Shown one piece after another: positions 11,092 through 24,263 of a DNA stretch of 64,000 nucleotides. Position 1 is the first letter of the stretch, and each line of letters starts with the position of its first letter. The notes beneath the pieces are model-generated. The model had not been told where the DNA came from, searched no databases, and saw only the letters and a program-made list of their open reading frames with translations. The stretch is from Ophiura sarsii (lineage: Eukaryota; Echinodermata; Ophiuroidea; Amphilepidida; Ophiuridae): positions 62,069,048-62,133,047 of the forward strand of contig CM069447.1 of the NCBI GenBank assembly GCA_035610835.1, written 5' to 3'. Made by a program: the position numbers and the translations under genes.

Positions 11092-14000
11092 TGGTCGAAT
11101 CCAACGAAAAGTGTACACGTGATGTTCAGGCCTATAATAAAATAATCTATATCTTGACAATTTTATTTTTGTGTTATACGTATCCGCTTCGATGAGACGG
11201 TTCGCGCCATATTTAATATGACTAACGTAAATGCACAATTGGGCGTATACGAGCAATAAACCTGCTATTTTTTACCCTTTTTACAAAATAGTTGTTAAAG
11301 TTTTTTGTTAGACATATAACCGTTTAGATGAAAACGAGCTTAAGTGGAAATAATTTTGCCTGTTTGATTGCTGGATATCTCAAGAATGCCTCTTTTAATT
11401 TTTGTTACTTTCGATCACTCCCCTGAATTGTTGTGATTTTTTTCGCTGTGGTAAGTTTTGACGTTACCTACAAATACATGTTTTGTTAAATCTCACTTTC
11501 GGGGAAGAATTCGCATGAGGTAGAGTAATTTGTGCTGTAAGGAAGCCTAAATATATTAAATACTTAAATGCATTGTCCCCATTCAAGTTGATTTTTTGAT
11601 AAAGCTGTTAGAAATTTTAAAAGCGGAAACGATCGGTTTGGTAAAAAATATGCATTACCTCCGAATACCTATTTAAAACACTGCCATTTTTATATAAACA
11701 CAGATTAGTGAATGATATCTATAGAATAAGCGAAGTGTGATACAATGTACATGTGTGCCAAGTTTTATCATTTTGAAGGCAACATTTTTTTGAAATATCA
11801 GCAATAAAAGGCTGTATTCGTAGGCAAATTTGAAATATGAACTGTTACCTTCAAATACAAATAACGATACCGTGGTACTTCCCTCTGTTGTTACATACCG
11901 TACTTGTATCGACTGGAATAAAGTAGAAATGTGCGCTGCGTTCGGCAAGCAACAGAGAAGATTTGCATCAATCTTTCAGCTTTTGTAAGTAACTTTTCAC
12001 AAAATTCTGTACTTTGTGTACAAGTGCATCAATAATATGTTGTTGTCTTAAAAGTTGATTGTATATAGCCTCCTTCTGTCTCAATCTTATTACTCCTATT
12101 AGTGTAGTTTTTTATGCTATTCACGTAAAGACATCCTCTGACAGTTGATTTAAATTATAATAGGGGTGATTAATGTTTATATAAATATTCAGTAACAACA
12201 TCTCGTGCATGACTTCATGTTGTATTCGGAGGTAACATGTATATGTAGGCAACATTCAATAATATACATGGTGCATATTGGGCCTAAACTATCTTATTTT
12301 ACATAAAAGCAGTGCGCAATCATACAATCTGACTGGATATATTATTATATTTATATTTGGAGGGGAAAAAATAATATTCCCTTATTAAACGAAAATGGGA
12401 GGTGTTGATTCAAATAAAATGCCTGGTGTAATCACACTGTTTTTGCCTAGAACATATTTTTTGTTGGTGTTAGAGTGAATGAATGATATGTATATCCATA
12501 TATTGCATGTTGATCGTCTTAAAATGGATACATTTAGACATAACATCCATGAAATATCGGTTTCATAATCAATATTTTCATATTCCATTTTGTATTCGTA
12601 GGTAACTTATATATTAGTTAATGAGCATGGTACAATTCCTGTATTGTTTATCGCTTTCATTCGCACCTAATATTATGTAAATATTAAGTAGGAATGTATG
12701 AGACGGAAATAATATGGTTTGGTGCGGAATATTGTTTTAAACCAGCTTGTCGATATGTATGTGTAGTTAACCAATTTCCCCTGTAATTGCGGAGCAGTGA
12801 CTACTGAGGTACATAATATTGGCCATTATTGTAGTTGTATTTGAAAATGGAATTCATGTGTAACAAATATAAAATAACTTGCTTCATTTTTGCTGTGGTA
12901 GGTTGTGTAATGTCACCGAAACGTATTTTAAGTGAACAAGAAATTACGTAAAACCTTTTCCTTTATTTTTAAAGGTGGGAGGGAATCAAGGGTAGGCCTA
13001 ACTTCTTTCAGTCTCAAATCAAAAGTTGCTCATGAATAATGCTTCCAGCATTTATTAATTAGTGAAATTGAACTAAGCAGTGGTTGATTTTAAAAGAAAA
13101 TCATAATGAAAGGCACATGCCCGACAATATCTCTGTCGAGGCAAACCGTATTAGATTAGTGTTGTTAAATCAAACAACATTGAATTTCTAAACATAAAAT
13201 TCCTATTTTGTCTACATCTGACAAAATATATTATATTGGTGATTCTATGTCTCTTCCTCCGGTTGAAACTCGATAAAAACTGACTATGTACAACATTTAG
13301 AATGATACAGATTCCAAACTAGGCAATTATATCTTAATTCTAATCTGACAACTGAATGTCTTGCTGAAAGTTGTATACGTGCTTTATTCCGTTGTGGACT
13401 GAAAGGCAGAATGTTTGAATGTTATAGACTTTGAACATGTTCGGCTCACATAAAACTTATATATTATATAGGCCTAAGGTCTGATATGAAATTATTTTAA
13501 AGTATATATTAAATGAATCAAAAAGCGATCTGGCTTTCGTGTTTAAAACAGCTGTTCAAAATGATAACTTCCACTTGCCTCCTTTATTTAGAACAAATTG
13601 AGGAAGGCAACCAGTTGTTTTATTGCTTAAAACAGATAACCTGACATTCAAGACTATGAGTTACAGGCAAATCAAACTGTTTGATTAAAGGAAACCGCTC
13701 GCTTTCTAATAAAAGATGGCTCGGTGAACTATTCAATAGTTGATTCGATCCAATATTTTGGATTCACACGGAAACTGAAACGATTCTTAACATTCTAGAA
13801 TGTCCTATATAATAAACAAAGAGTAATTATGTTCTATTAGATATAATTCATCCTCGCGACATGAGAGACCTGATGAACTAACTACACACAGAATACAACA
13901 AGAACCACTAAACTTGTTAAGTAGAGATTACAAGGCTGAATTATCAGATGTTTCTAATAATTTAAATGTGTCTTACATGTACATGTATGTGCTTAATTTT

Positions 14001-15624
14001 TGTCATGTTTAGTTTTAATGATGAACATGCTTTTTACCAAATTAGATCAATAATAATATTATTATTACTAGCGAGTTGATTGATTGTTTAACTATACCTT
14101 TACACAATTTCAACACAGTACGATATGTATATTGTCATCATCTTGCCTTAAATCAGATATTAAATATACTTACACACTTCTGACTGTTTTGTAGAAGATA
14201 AACGCACATTCTTAATAATTGAAAGTCAAGCAAGAAAGACACTATAAACAAAATTGGACGGTCAGATACGTTAGCATAATAAAACATTTTATGCCATAAT
14301 AATCATGTGTAAAAGGTTAACCAAATTAGGGGATCAAGAAAAATAACAGTATATGTCTATCACTAGTGAGGTTATTGATGCTTAGGGTGTTTTCTTTTAT
14401 ATCGTAGAAATAGGAACATGGTTTATTTATATTATTTTAATGTTTATTTGGTTATTCTTGCTGTTCTATTCAAATGTTGAATATTACGCAATTCTGATTG
14501 TTTTGTAAAAGCAGCGCTGAGCGCACATTCTTAAATATACTTATAAAGTCAAGTAAGACACCATTTTGATACGACATTCCCCCTCACACGTGATTCAGGG
14601 CATTCAGTTTGCCCTTAAACCTATGTTAAATCAACGAATCCAACTGTTCTTAGTCAATTAAGTTGAAGTTGAGAACAAATGTGTTACCTACGAATACTTT
14701 GATAATTGCAATGTAAGCTACCGTGTTTTAAGTCTTAACATGTTTTTCTCTTATAGGAATGCTTAAAAATGTTGCCTGACATACCGGTATTGTTCATAAT
14801 AAACCTATTCAAAATTACAACTGACAGTTAGATATTGTATATTTTTTCAACATTAAATTAATATTCTAGTATCTATTAAAAGTAAACTCCTGGGAATATG
14901 TTCATACTATTAGGATTTAAACATGTTTTAACATGTTTATTTAAAAAAACAAATATTGTTAACAACCCTGCATGATTATTTCACCCCAAAATGTAACATA
15001 TATTAAGTAGAACATTAATTTATTACAGTTTTACTTCTCTTACCTACGTATACATTAACTGTTACCTTCGAATACCAAATTTCCACATTCCTCTATGTAC
15101 TTAGGTTTTGGGCGCATGCTCAAAATTCTAAATTTTACAGAGAGGGTCATTCCACCTCTTTGAGGTACATGAAAACAAATGTTCATTAACATCATCTTGG
15201 TGAAAGTACACAAAGTGACTCAACCTCATGTTTAAAGTATTGAGAGCCTGAAAATGCTACCTAACTGTGTGAATCTAAAATGTAAAACAAAATGAGCACC
15301 TGGACAAATATGATCACTTTCTATCAGCATTAGCATCTTCTGAATACAAAACAATCACAAATTTGAATGAAATATGTAAAAAGGTGGAATAATTATCACT
15401 TAATCAAAATATGGGACTTGTATTTGTAGGTAACATTGAGAAGTGTACCTTCAACTTCATCATTCCGCCACGTGGTCAATTGGAAAGATTAGTGATGGCA
15501 CTTTTTCCCCATACAAGCTTAATATGTTGACTTTGAGTGGGGAAAAGGAATAAGAGATCTAAGCATTTTGAAACTGGACCCTAAAAATCTAGCCGTGGAC
15601 ACTTTTCGTTGGATTCGACCAAAT
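11092..15624. mobile_element. 4.5-kb interval bounded by 28-bp inverted repeats with a dispersed motif
   Basis: The left end (about 11092-11119) reads TGGTCGAATCCAACGAAAAG then TGTACACG. The right end (about 15593-15620) is its reverse complement with one mismatch. Between them the 15-mer GTATTCGTAGGTAAC or its complement occurs at least eleven times with few mismatches, and I found none outside. Motifs are separated by a few to about 2,080 bp and occur in both orientations: they are dispersed, not tandem. No open frame above about 90 codons lies fully inside and none is recognisable. I interpret it as a non-autonomous DNA transposon with internal repeated protein-binding sites. No clear target duplication was found, so the ends could be slightly inside the true termini. 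Confidence 0.55.
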
Positions 15625-15664
15625 AATCACCTGCTGCTCACAATAATAAAAGAAGAGTCTAAAA

Positions 15665-15803
15665 CACTTTCCATGCGGCTATTATGTTACCATATACAAA
15701 ACAGATTCCACATATGGTAATGACATTTAACTTTTTTGACACTTTTGAAACAGTTTGTGAAATTTTGGAATGTCGTCTGCAGACGCCTGCCGCATGGAAA
15801 GTG
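15665..15803. mobile_element. Internally deleted TTAA MITE
   Basis: The ends are CACTTTCCATGCGGC and its complement ending CATGGAAAGTG, as in the 239-bp copies at 46532, 51110 and 58803. At 139 bp it lacks about 100 bp of interior. TTAA follows at 15804-15807; the left flank now reads AAAA, presumably a decayed TTAA. It lies 40 bp outside the right end of the preceding 4.5-kb element. Confidence 0.8.
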
Positions 15804-15807
15804 TTAA

Positions 15808-16623
15808 GAATTTTCTTGATGTTGACAATAGGTGCTTTTGTACACTTTGTTAATTAATCCAGTTATTTATCTATTCGTTTACTTCCTTTCTACACAAGAT
15901 TCCAATTTAATTTTTTCTTATAGTTTATAATTTGTTCTGCGGCCGGTACTTTATTCACCTTGTGCGAACTAAAACAGGTCAAACCATAAATCGGTCACTG
16001 TGAAATTAATTTGTACCTGGTAATCTAAATTCCTAACTTGAACAGTCATTTATGCCTATGAAGAGGTGTTTAAACCGTGGATGATTAAATGTAAACAGCT
16101 CTTTATTTCGTTTATTTCATTTATCATAATACTATCTATTCATATTCTTGACCTAAATTATTGAATAAGCCATAATATGCTTCATTGCAGTACGAGTGAA
16201 GGACGCCCTAGCATTTGTAGCATATAAGTAAGACATTTTCCATTAACGGTGATCGCAATCATTCGTCCTCAATTTGTATTCTAGTCTGTTCTACGGACTC
16301 GACCAACTAATTTAAAAAAAGTTTAAAAAAAAAAGAATGAATGAATTCGTGGAAGGATTTGAATTTTCATTGATAAGTTTTCGCAACACACTTTCAGTAC
16401 CAATATTTATTACCGTTTTTTTAAAGCATGCAAGCCATACAGGTGCGAGCGAAACAGACATAAGTAACAGTTTTCTATACAGCTTTTCAATACAGACGAT
16501 CATCCCTGCTTTTCATAATCTCTGGCTTAACACAAGTCCACGTCCACCTACAATCTCAAATTGACAGGGGACATACAGTAATAATGTATTTATGTCAGCA
16601 TTTTCTATCGGTGAAGCAACATG
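15808..16623. other. No gene seen
   Basis: AT-rich sequence. Two overlapping frames of 63 and 75 codons at 16312-16564 lie on opposite strands and show no family signature. Nothing here is supportable as a gene. Confidence 0.5.
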
Positions 16624-18449
16624 CAGGGTGAGTAAAAAGAACGGGCACTACTTATTGGAATGCGTCAAGAGAATATCAGGACTTGTATAGGCCATACAAA
16701 ACACGTTTGTCTCTGAAGAAACCCGAAAAAGGCTATGCTAAATGCGGTATCTCTTTTTTTAAAACATGAGACGGGCTCTGTGAAGCAAGAAAATGAAGCT
16801 GATATGGTACTTCACAATGTGAAATTAAAATTTTAAGAAGCATATTCCAAGATATCACCGGAGTCAGTTGTTTTTCTTGAGTTTAAATCTGTTTTAATTT
16901 TATTTGAAAAACCCTCACACCATCAATTTCAAAAGTTCAAGAAAAAAAGGGAAATCAAGTTATGCGGTAAAATGTGAATCTTAAAAGCTACGCGCGCGGT
17001 TTCCGATATAAAACTTTTTTTTAATTAAACATAATTAACAGTGTTAGAAAGATAATTTAGCTAGCTTCAATTAAAAAAAAAAATATTCGAAATTGATCAT
17101 TGCGTTAATATTTCACAATAATTTTAGTGGAGCCCGCCCTCTATTTTAAAGCCAATCCACAGAATGACAAAGATCGTGCCACATTTCATTCTATCGGTGT
17201 TTGTAAAACACGTACGACACGTAGCCTACGCGTACGTACGTACGTACGGTACATGTACATAATACTGTTCATTATGATCGTACATCATGAATAATGTATT
17301 AAATGATTATTATAACAATTCTCCCAACCACACCTATTTCAGCGGCAGATTGGTTTGATTATGCGCGATGTCACGCAAGCTCCAATACAACAGTCTGAAC
17401 CAACGGCATAGTAAACGGGCAATCACATCACCGTAAATCAGCGAATTTCTCTATAATTGTTATTGATATTGCAATGTGTACTCACACTCCCTCCGCAAGT
17501 GTTGCGATTTTGATACTGCTATTCGTAACATGTGGAGATCCCACCGGGAGTAGTGAAACTGCCTAACATGTTTTAATGGGGAGGGGGCACCCCGACAAAG
17601 GATGAGGGAGCGCTTGGCCAGCAGAACGTTTTTGAAAGCGCCTCAATGTGAAGACAAATTGCGAAGGAGCGCTTGCTCCGCCAGTACCGTCAATGACCTT
17701 TAACCTATTCGGGGTCACTTCGAAACCCTGATAAAAAACATCGGTTAAATTTGACGGTCCTAGGCCTTGCTAAGCATTATTGGTCAGTGACACAACCCGG
17801 GTGACACAAAGACACAAATATTTCCCGGGCTAATAAAAGCACGGAACAACATGAACATGATGAAACACTCCCGAGTACGAGTCACTATTTGCATACTTTG
17901 GCGAACATGTGACAGTGCTCATTTTATTTAGGCTCCGATCCGTACATGCCTAACCTATAACAGGTATCGTGGCGACACAATAAAAATGAATTTGGGGATC
18001 AGCGAAATGCGGGCGCGCAGATCATTATCATGATTTATGCATAGACTCTTCACACGTTGGGAGAATTTACAGAGTATGTACCGTACGTACGTTCGTACGC
18101 GTACGTGTCGTACGTGTTTTACAAACACCGGTCATTCTATTCAATTGCCGCGCACTTTCTTAAATCAGCCAGTCATGACAAATACAGTGAATTATCGCGA
18201 TCCCGTGGATTGGCCCGAAAAAAAGAGGTTTACTAAAATTGATACAGCATTATAATGCAATGACCAATTTCGAACATTCTTGTTTTTAATTAAAGCTAAT
18301 ATATTTATATTTATTACATTCTTGTTTTTAATTAAAGCTAATTAAATAATCTCTCTATCTATGTTATTGATATTGAATTTAAACGCCTGAAATGTTCTCA
18401 ATGCCTTGAGGAATAACACAAAGGTGCCTGTTTTATATTTGACTCACCC
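16624..18449. mobile_element. 1.8-kb DNA transposon remnant with long inverted repeats
   Basis: The left end starts CAGGGTGAGTAAAAAGAAC and the right end, on the minus strand, CAGGGTGAGTCAAATATAA. Further inwards the arms pair again at CGAAATTGATCATTGC (about 17088) with its complement at 18260, at GCCAATCCAC (17151) with GTGGATTGGC (18205), and at GTGTTTGTAAAACACGTACG (about 17200) with its complement near 18110. Each arm also carries a CGTACGTACG run. Inverted pairing therefore spans several hundred bp on each side. The CAGGGTGAGTCAAA terminus resembles mariner-like ends; the flanks TG/TA could be a decayed TA duplication. No transposase frame survives. Confidence 0.7.
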
Positions 18450-19309
18450 TGTACTGTATACATAAGCTCCATTTTAAAAGGAAACTCATCCGCCATGTCC
18501 TGCACTTAGACACATGCGTCAATACAGCACACAAGCGCCATGAAAAATAAATCGATCGATATTTCGTAAATAAAATGGTGAATGTCCTTGCTTATTTTTC
18601 GGTTTGGGACATTTGCCGGTGTTGTTAACATGTGTTGATACCATGGTAATATCGGCTATTGTAAACAATGTGGGTTAAAATGAACAAGGCTTATTCTATG
18701 ATAATTTTATCTTTCCCTTGAGAGGTCCATATCGGAGCGCTTTGCATTCGAAACTCTAGCGAGTGTCATCATCAGAGCAAATGATTATTACCTAAAAGGT
18801 TTATACCTTGTATACACTGTAGGGCGTGGTCGAGAAGTGCAAGTCATCAATAAGATTGACAACTGTCATGTATAAACAATAGGAAGAAAATAGGATAATG
18901 GTCAGTTACACATCGGTACTACCAAGTAGTTTCAATTCAAGGTTTATTCTAGATCGGATGAATGATATTTAAGTGATCCTTTTTTACCTGTTTTCAGCCA
19001 ATGATATACACTTTAAAATCAGATGGTAAACCAAATCCACCATTGGCTGTTAAGCAAAGTGCACGTGCGCCGTAAAGAAGTAGTTATATTTGTCTTGAGG
19101 TAAACAAGGGCTTTTGACTGCATTTTAATCATATTATATGGTTGATTATTCGTGTGTCACGCGACCTTCTATTTGATTGTCTATTGAAAAGCGTGATCCT
19201 GATTTGGGTTGCCTAGTAAATAAGTTTAAAGAAACACACACGTGCGTCACATAGCACGACGAGCGCAGTAAAAGTAGATCCATTGATAAGAGGTAACATA
19301 TGGAGGCGT
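18450..19309. other. No gene seen
   Basis: AT-rich sequence with no recognisable gene, element end or array. Confidence 0.5.
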
Positions 19310-19890
19310 ATTGATTTGGTATTCGATCATAAAGTATAATGATAGCCATCAAAATATGTCAGCTGAACTACTTACTTACTACGCAGTCAACTTGAATAAT
19401 CAGCACCAATTTGCCAGATTTACGAAAATGTCTATAACAGAAAAAAGTTGTCAACCTATGATAGCAACAGTATACATTTTTGGAAAGCTTGTAACTAGGG
19501 GAATTCAGAAATGCAGTTTAGATCAGGGAAGGGTATACATCCTTAAAAATAACTTCTGAAAATGCTAATAATATATAAAATAAAAATGGGAGATATTCAC
19601 TAGCCGGTATACCGACGTAGCTACCTTTGACAATGATAATCTGATGGGTAATTGCATGAGGTCTTCAAATATGTCAAGTAAATAATGACAGGGTAGGTAT
19701 AAAAAACATACCGTATGGATCTTAAACAAAAATAATAACATTTTTTCCGAACATTGTGAAACATACCATTTTAGCATTTGGTCCTACCCTAATTTCAATG
19801 GCATAGGTCTATTTGCATTCCTCATGCAATTTCCTTTCAGAAATGTATACTCTTACTACCTTAAGGGTATACAAGCAAATTCAGAGTGGA
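19310..19890 (+). repeat. Diverged copy of the 39.5-kb repeat unit
   Basis: This aligns by eye with 39600-40150 and with the split copy at 40240-42700. Shared words include GTATACATTTTTGGAAAGC, GAGATATTCACTAGCCGGTAT, GATGGGTAATTGCATGAGG and CATGCAATTTCCTTTCAG. All three copies carry GTATACATTTT-type words near both edges. The copy is more diverged than the two at 39.5 kb are from each other. Confidence 0.75.
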
Positions 19891-19915
19891 TATGTGCCTT
19901 GACGCTATTATTCTA

Positions 19916-19945
19916 ATATTATTATTATTATTATTATTATTATTA
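19916..19945. repeat. (ATT)n microsatellite
   Basis: About ten uninterrupted ATT units. Confidence 0.9.
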
Positions 19946-19960
19946 AGGATACTTATTATT

Positions 19961-19997
19961 ATCGCTGCTTCTCTGAATATATCAGAGAAGCAGCGAA
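19961..19997. repeat. Short strong hairpin
   Basis: The arm 19961-19976 (core CGCTGCTTCTCTGA) pairs with 19982-19997 around ATATA with one mismatch. TTTCTCTGATATTCG at about 20045 partly repeats the arm. It could be a small foldback repeat; there is no support for an RNA gene beyond the fold. Confidence 0.6.
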
Positions 19998-19999
19998 TA

Positions 20000-21617
20000 C
20001 TATTTACCTGGAGAGATATATCTGGATGTTAATATTATTCCGACGTTTCTCTGATATTCGAAATATACACAATTGCTCGCAGAACGTAGACTACACTATC
20101 ATGACTATAGTTTAATAAGTTCCAAATTTGCGAGAAATATTCGGTTTAAGCTCTCCGCGCGCAAAAGTAACCAAGCATACGCGCGAAAATATGGCCACGC
20201 GCACGCGCACAGGTCTCGCACAGGTCGCGCACAGGTCGCGCACATGATGCACAGTGCGCTAGTTGCCTTCATTCGCGCCATTCGTGATTTTTTTACCTCC
20301 AAAATCGTAAAAATCACATTTTTGGTAAAAAAATCACATTTTAGGTAAATTTTTTTTCTTTTTTGGCTTTTGGCCTATAATTCAAAAACAAACAAAAAGA
20401 TAATAATAAATTTAAAAAAAATACACCTCCTAGGGAATTTGATTAGGATTATAACAAACTAGTATTTCAAAATTTGACAAAATATATTTTGAGTTATCGT
20501 GCACGAACCTAAAATGGGTCAAAAAACATGTTTTTTATAATTTTTTTCAAAAATGGTCAATTTCATGTTCATGGTTGGATTTATTGAACCTTTTCCTTCA
20601 AGAAAATGTATACTTTTATATAGATTAAATGAATATGGTAAGAAGTTATACGGCAGTTTTACGGAGGCTGTACCCGAGAGTCCACACCCCCTTAAGGCGT
20701 TGGCATTTATTCGTAATGAATATTTTTACCTTTTACTTTTGTCTTTATTTTTGTAACAAATGACGTTGTTTAATCAGTTAAAACAATGGCAATTTAATTT
20801 ATACTATACAAATGCTTTTTTCCCTCTGAAATATGACATTTGAATTAATTGCAATTTAATAATAGAGAAATGTACGGCTTTTCATGAAGCACGGTGCGGC
20901 GGACGGCGGATCCCGACGGGTTGGTTTTTTCGTGCTACCTGTGTGTTCTTACGATACCAGCATGTGACCAGGAGTCTTTTGCGACAATGATTTTTCGTGA
21001 CCGGCATCGTCTGGTTATTGGTGAGAAAGTCAATATACAGATGATATTTAACAGATATGTAAACTCTTCCTTATTCAGGCATTCGAGATTAAGGTAAAGA
21101 ATGGCAAATATGGTGATACTAGTTAGCGTGAATAAAAGGATATTAACACCGGCAGCCACTAGGCTCCGCTATTATCCGGTGGGAGATTCCTCCGGATAAA
21201 TGCGGATTCTCAATAGAAACACGCTATTAGATCTATTTAAAAATAGAGCTCAAGTTAAAGGGGCACTGAGAGATACGTATGGGAGTGCGCCCTCATTTTT
21301 TTCTGGAAATCAGGTTTTTGCACTTACGTATAATACTTAGGCATAATATTAACTACCATCTGAAACCGTTGACCTTAATTCGCTGTCTATCGTGTGAGAT
21401 GTCAAGATTGGGCAAATTCGATGTATATAGATCACATCGATATTATCAGCATCACTCACAACATAACTTGCTTCCAACCAAATTTCCATCTAGCGCCAGT
21501 GTTCAACCGTTTTCCTATTTATCCCTACACTTCAAGGTTTCTATGTACTTTATCTATTGAAACAATTCCTTTTTTTTACAAATTTGTCTTGGCAATCTCT
21601 GAATGCCCAATAAATAA
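20000..21617. other. No gene seen; one decayed TTAA-family end
   Basis: Around 20590-20700, read on the minus strand, the sequence goes from CCTTAAGGGGGTGTGG to AAAAGTATACATTTTCTTGAAGG, resembling one arm of the TTAA foldback at 6377-7031. At 20185-20245 a short CGCGCACAGGTC repeat occurs. A hairpin at 21169-21197 pairs TTATCCGG with CCGGATAA. No credible gene. Confidence 0.4.
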
Positions 21618-22369
21618 TTTTATTGACATATATTCCTGTATTTGTACAAACACTTTCTAATAAGCGCATACACGATCACGAGTACAATAAAAGTAGATCG
21701 CCTGATAACAGTAAACCAGAGCGCGTTTAGATTGGTTTTAAAGATGGAAGATTAAACAGCGACAAGTGTAATCTGACAATCTTGTCTGTTTAGATTCTAT
21801 TTTCAGAAAGCAGAATTTATATGGTTGATAAGGCGACAAAAAAACACTGTCCTACGGACCTCTCAGGTAGGGTCGGTCGGTCTGGCGTTTTTCCCAAACA
21901 AATGTCGGGACATTTTCGAAATTTAAAAACAACAACGACATATTTCAAAATCATTGAAAAAGATCAATTATGTTAACAACAATAAAAGAAAATCTGCAAA
22001 AAATTGGAAACATTTCTTCTTCTTTTATTCTAGGAAAAAAGATCGGTCGTGCCTGTAATACAGATTGGTTCCCGTCGTCTTACGTTTACTACGTACAAAC
22101 AACTGGTTACTGGCTACGCTACCATTATCGCAGATAAATCTCCCGAGGCAGCTAAATCTCGCGAGAGAACCCAATTTCTGATATCGAAGGAAATAGAATT
22201 GCATCTCTTTGCAATAATAGACGTTGGCACTTGATTGAGTCAATACTAACATTGTCCCCTTGATTTAAGGTATATAGTCCGTACATAAGAATGATTGGAT
22301 GTAGAGTGGAGTGATGAAAATAAACTTAAAAGTCAATTTTATTTGGGATTCTAAACACAACAATATTCC
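21618..22369 (+). repeat. Tandem duplication, copy A
   Basis: Copy A starts at TATTGACATATATTCCTGTA and is followed directly by copy B. Shared words include GCGCGTTTAGATTGG, AAGATGGAAGATTAAACAGC, ATGGTTGATAAGGCGACAAA, GGACCTCTCAGGTAGGGTCG and CTACGTACAAACAACTGG. Copy A is about 90 bp longer. Neither copy has an open frame conserved in the other, so coding is unlikely. Confidence 0.8.
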
Positions 22370-23028
22370 TTTATTGACAGATATCTTCCTGTATGTGTAC
22401 AAACACTTTTTAATAAGCGCGCGCATACACGGACGCAATCAAAGTAGGTCGACCGATAACAGCAAACCAGCGCGTTTAGATTGGTTTTAAAGATGGAAGA
22501 TTAAACAGCGACAAATGTGTAATCTGACAATCGTGTCTGTTTAGAAAGCAAAATTGATATGGTTGATAAGGCGACAAAAACTCTGTTCTCCAGACAAACG
22601 GACCTCTCAGGTAGGGTCGACAATAACAACAATAATGAAAATCTGCAAAAAAATTGCAAACATATCCTTTTTTTTAATTCTAGAAAAAAATGGATCGGTC
22701 GGGCCAGTAAAATAAATTTATTCTCGTTGCCTTACGTATACTACGTACAAACAACTGGCTACGTTTCTATTATCGCAGATAAAACTCCCGAAGCAGATAA
22801 ATATCTCGAGAGAACCCAATTTGAAGTATTATTACGATGTTGTCATGTATATAAATGTTATTCTACCGCTTTTCTGATATAAAATGAAATAGAATTGCAT
22901 CTCTTTGCGATAGACTTTGGCACTTGATTGAGTTGAGACTGACATTTCCCCTTAATTGAAAGTGGAGCGATGAAAAGAAACGTAAAAGTCAATTTTATTT
23001 GGCAGTCTAAAGACAACGTGTATTCAAT
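22370..23028 (+). repeat. Tandem duplication, copy B
   Basis: Second copy of 21618-22369, ending at AAGTCAATTTTATTTGGCAG and a few bases beyond. A weak third trace (CGAACGGATCTCTCGAAAGG) occurs at about 23220, suggesting a decayed older unit. Confidence 0.8.
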
Positions 23029-23692
23029 TGATGTTCTCAACAAGCGACAAGACGACAATTGTCAGTAAGGTGCCTGGTTGAATAGAGTTCAAATGAAACA
23101 TAAAATTTGTTTTTAATCTGAATATAGAGGCCACACCTAAAAAGTCATCCACCAGATGCAAGCGATCAGAGAACCCGCTTTTATGTACATAAAGGGGACG
23201 AAAAACCCATTTTCTATGGACGAACGGATCTCTCGAAAGGGGCAGTCAGTCGGGGTTTTTCTCAAAAAAATACCGTAATCACATTTTTGTGCATTTTCCA
23301 CAAATGTCAGACATTTCAAAAAGATGAAGAAAAAAAACCGCAAACAAAAAAACACAACAAAATCTCCTCAAATTCGACAAACTTGGCCAAATTTTTGAAT
23401 ATTGTATATTTGAAGGTCGTTGTTTCTCCGACTGGCATTATTTCAGACTAATCCAAATATCAATAATTATTGGCGGTTTGGAACCATACCGACGAGCCAG
23501 CTTGGGTGTATGTCAGTTGATGATTAAACATTTTACAACTGACTTTCAAGATCACCGACTCTAACATGGTTGCCAGTCACATCTAATTCCCATCAATTTA
23601 TAATAGCATAGCAAAGATCAAGGTGAGATAATGCCCCTTTAAGCTTATGACTTATGACTTCCTCAATGATATTTTTTCAATTTCGCCTGTCA
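23029..23692. other. No gene seen
   Basis: AT-rich, with only the weak trace of the preceding repeat at about 23220. Confidence 0.45.
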
Positions 23693-23866
23693 CAAAGAAG
23701 AGGTTACGGTGACAACTAGCTCGGAATAAACATCTCGTTGATGACGACACTTACACTTTAATCGTTGATAAAATGGCTACTTGTAAATGTAGGGGAAGGT
23801 CTCGTTATTGACGTCGTGTTTGTGTGTATTTGACATTTAACATTACCCATAATTCATTTACAGGTA
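23693..23866 (+). repeat. Dispersed 'GGCTACTTGTAAATGTAGG' unit
   Basis: A 150-170-bp unit with AAATGGCTACTTGTAAATG, TAGGGGAAGGTCTCGTTATT and CATTACCCATAATTC. Related units occur at about 26445-26600, 27017-27180, 30775-30920 and 33733-33895. The latter four lie in the duplicated 26-36 kb blocks; this one is an independent copy. Confidence 0.7.
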
Positions 23867-24263
23867 CAGGAAACCCATAACGTTAATTTGTGTGGGGTGT
23901 GTTGGGGTGGGTGGGGGTGTGTGGGGGGGGGGGGGGGGGGCGGGGCGGGGGGAGTTCGTCAACAATGTAAAACACCCATGGAGAACATTTACCGACTGAT
24001 AAATGTAGGTATCTAGGTATGACATGTTGTTCTACATGTAGTCTAAAACGTTTGCCCATTATTTTGGTTAATTTCGGCATTTTTACACACACAAAAATGA
24101 TTATGTTACGTTGTCCGACGTTTTTTGAGCCAAACAAGTTATTTTCTTTTGTCAAAATTCTAAAGTGACATTTGATTCCGAAAATGGATTACTTGACTCA
24201 TTTCCTTTCTATAAGTGTATACTTTTGTGTACATCACATTAATACTATTCAAAAGCTACAGCA

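Noticed and set aside
20073..20348. 91-codon frame overlapping an antisense 70-codon frame
   Set aside because: Opposite-strand overlap across a CGCGCACAGGTC repeat; no homology seen.
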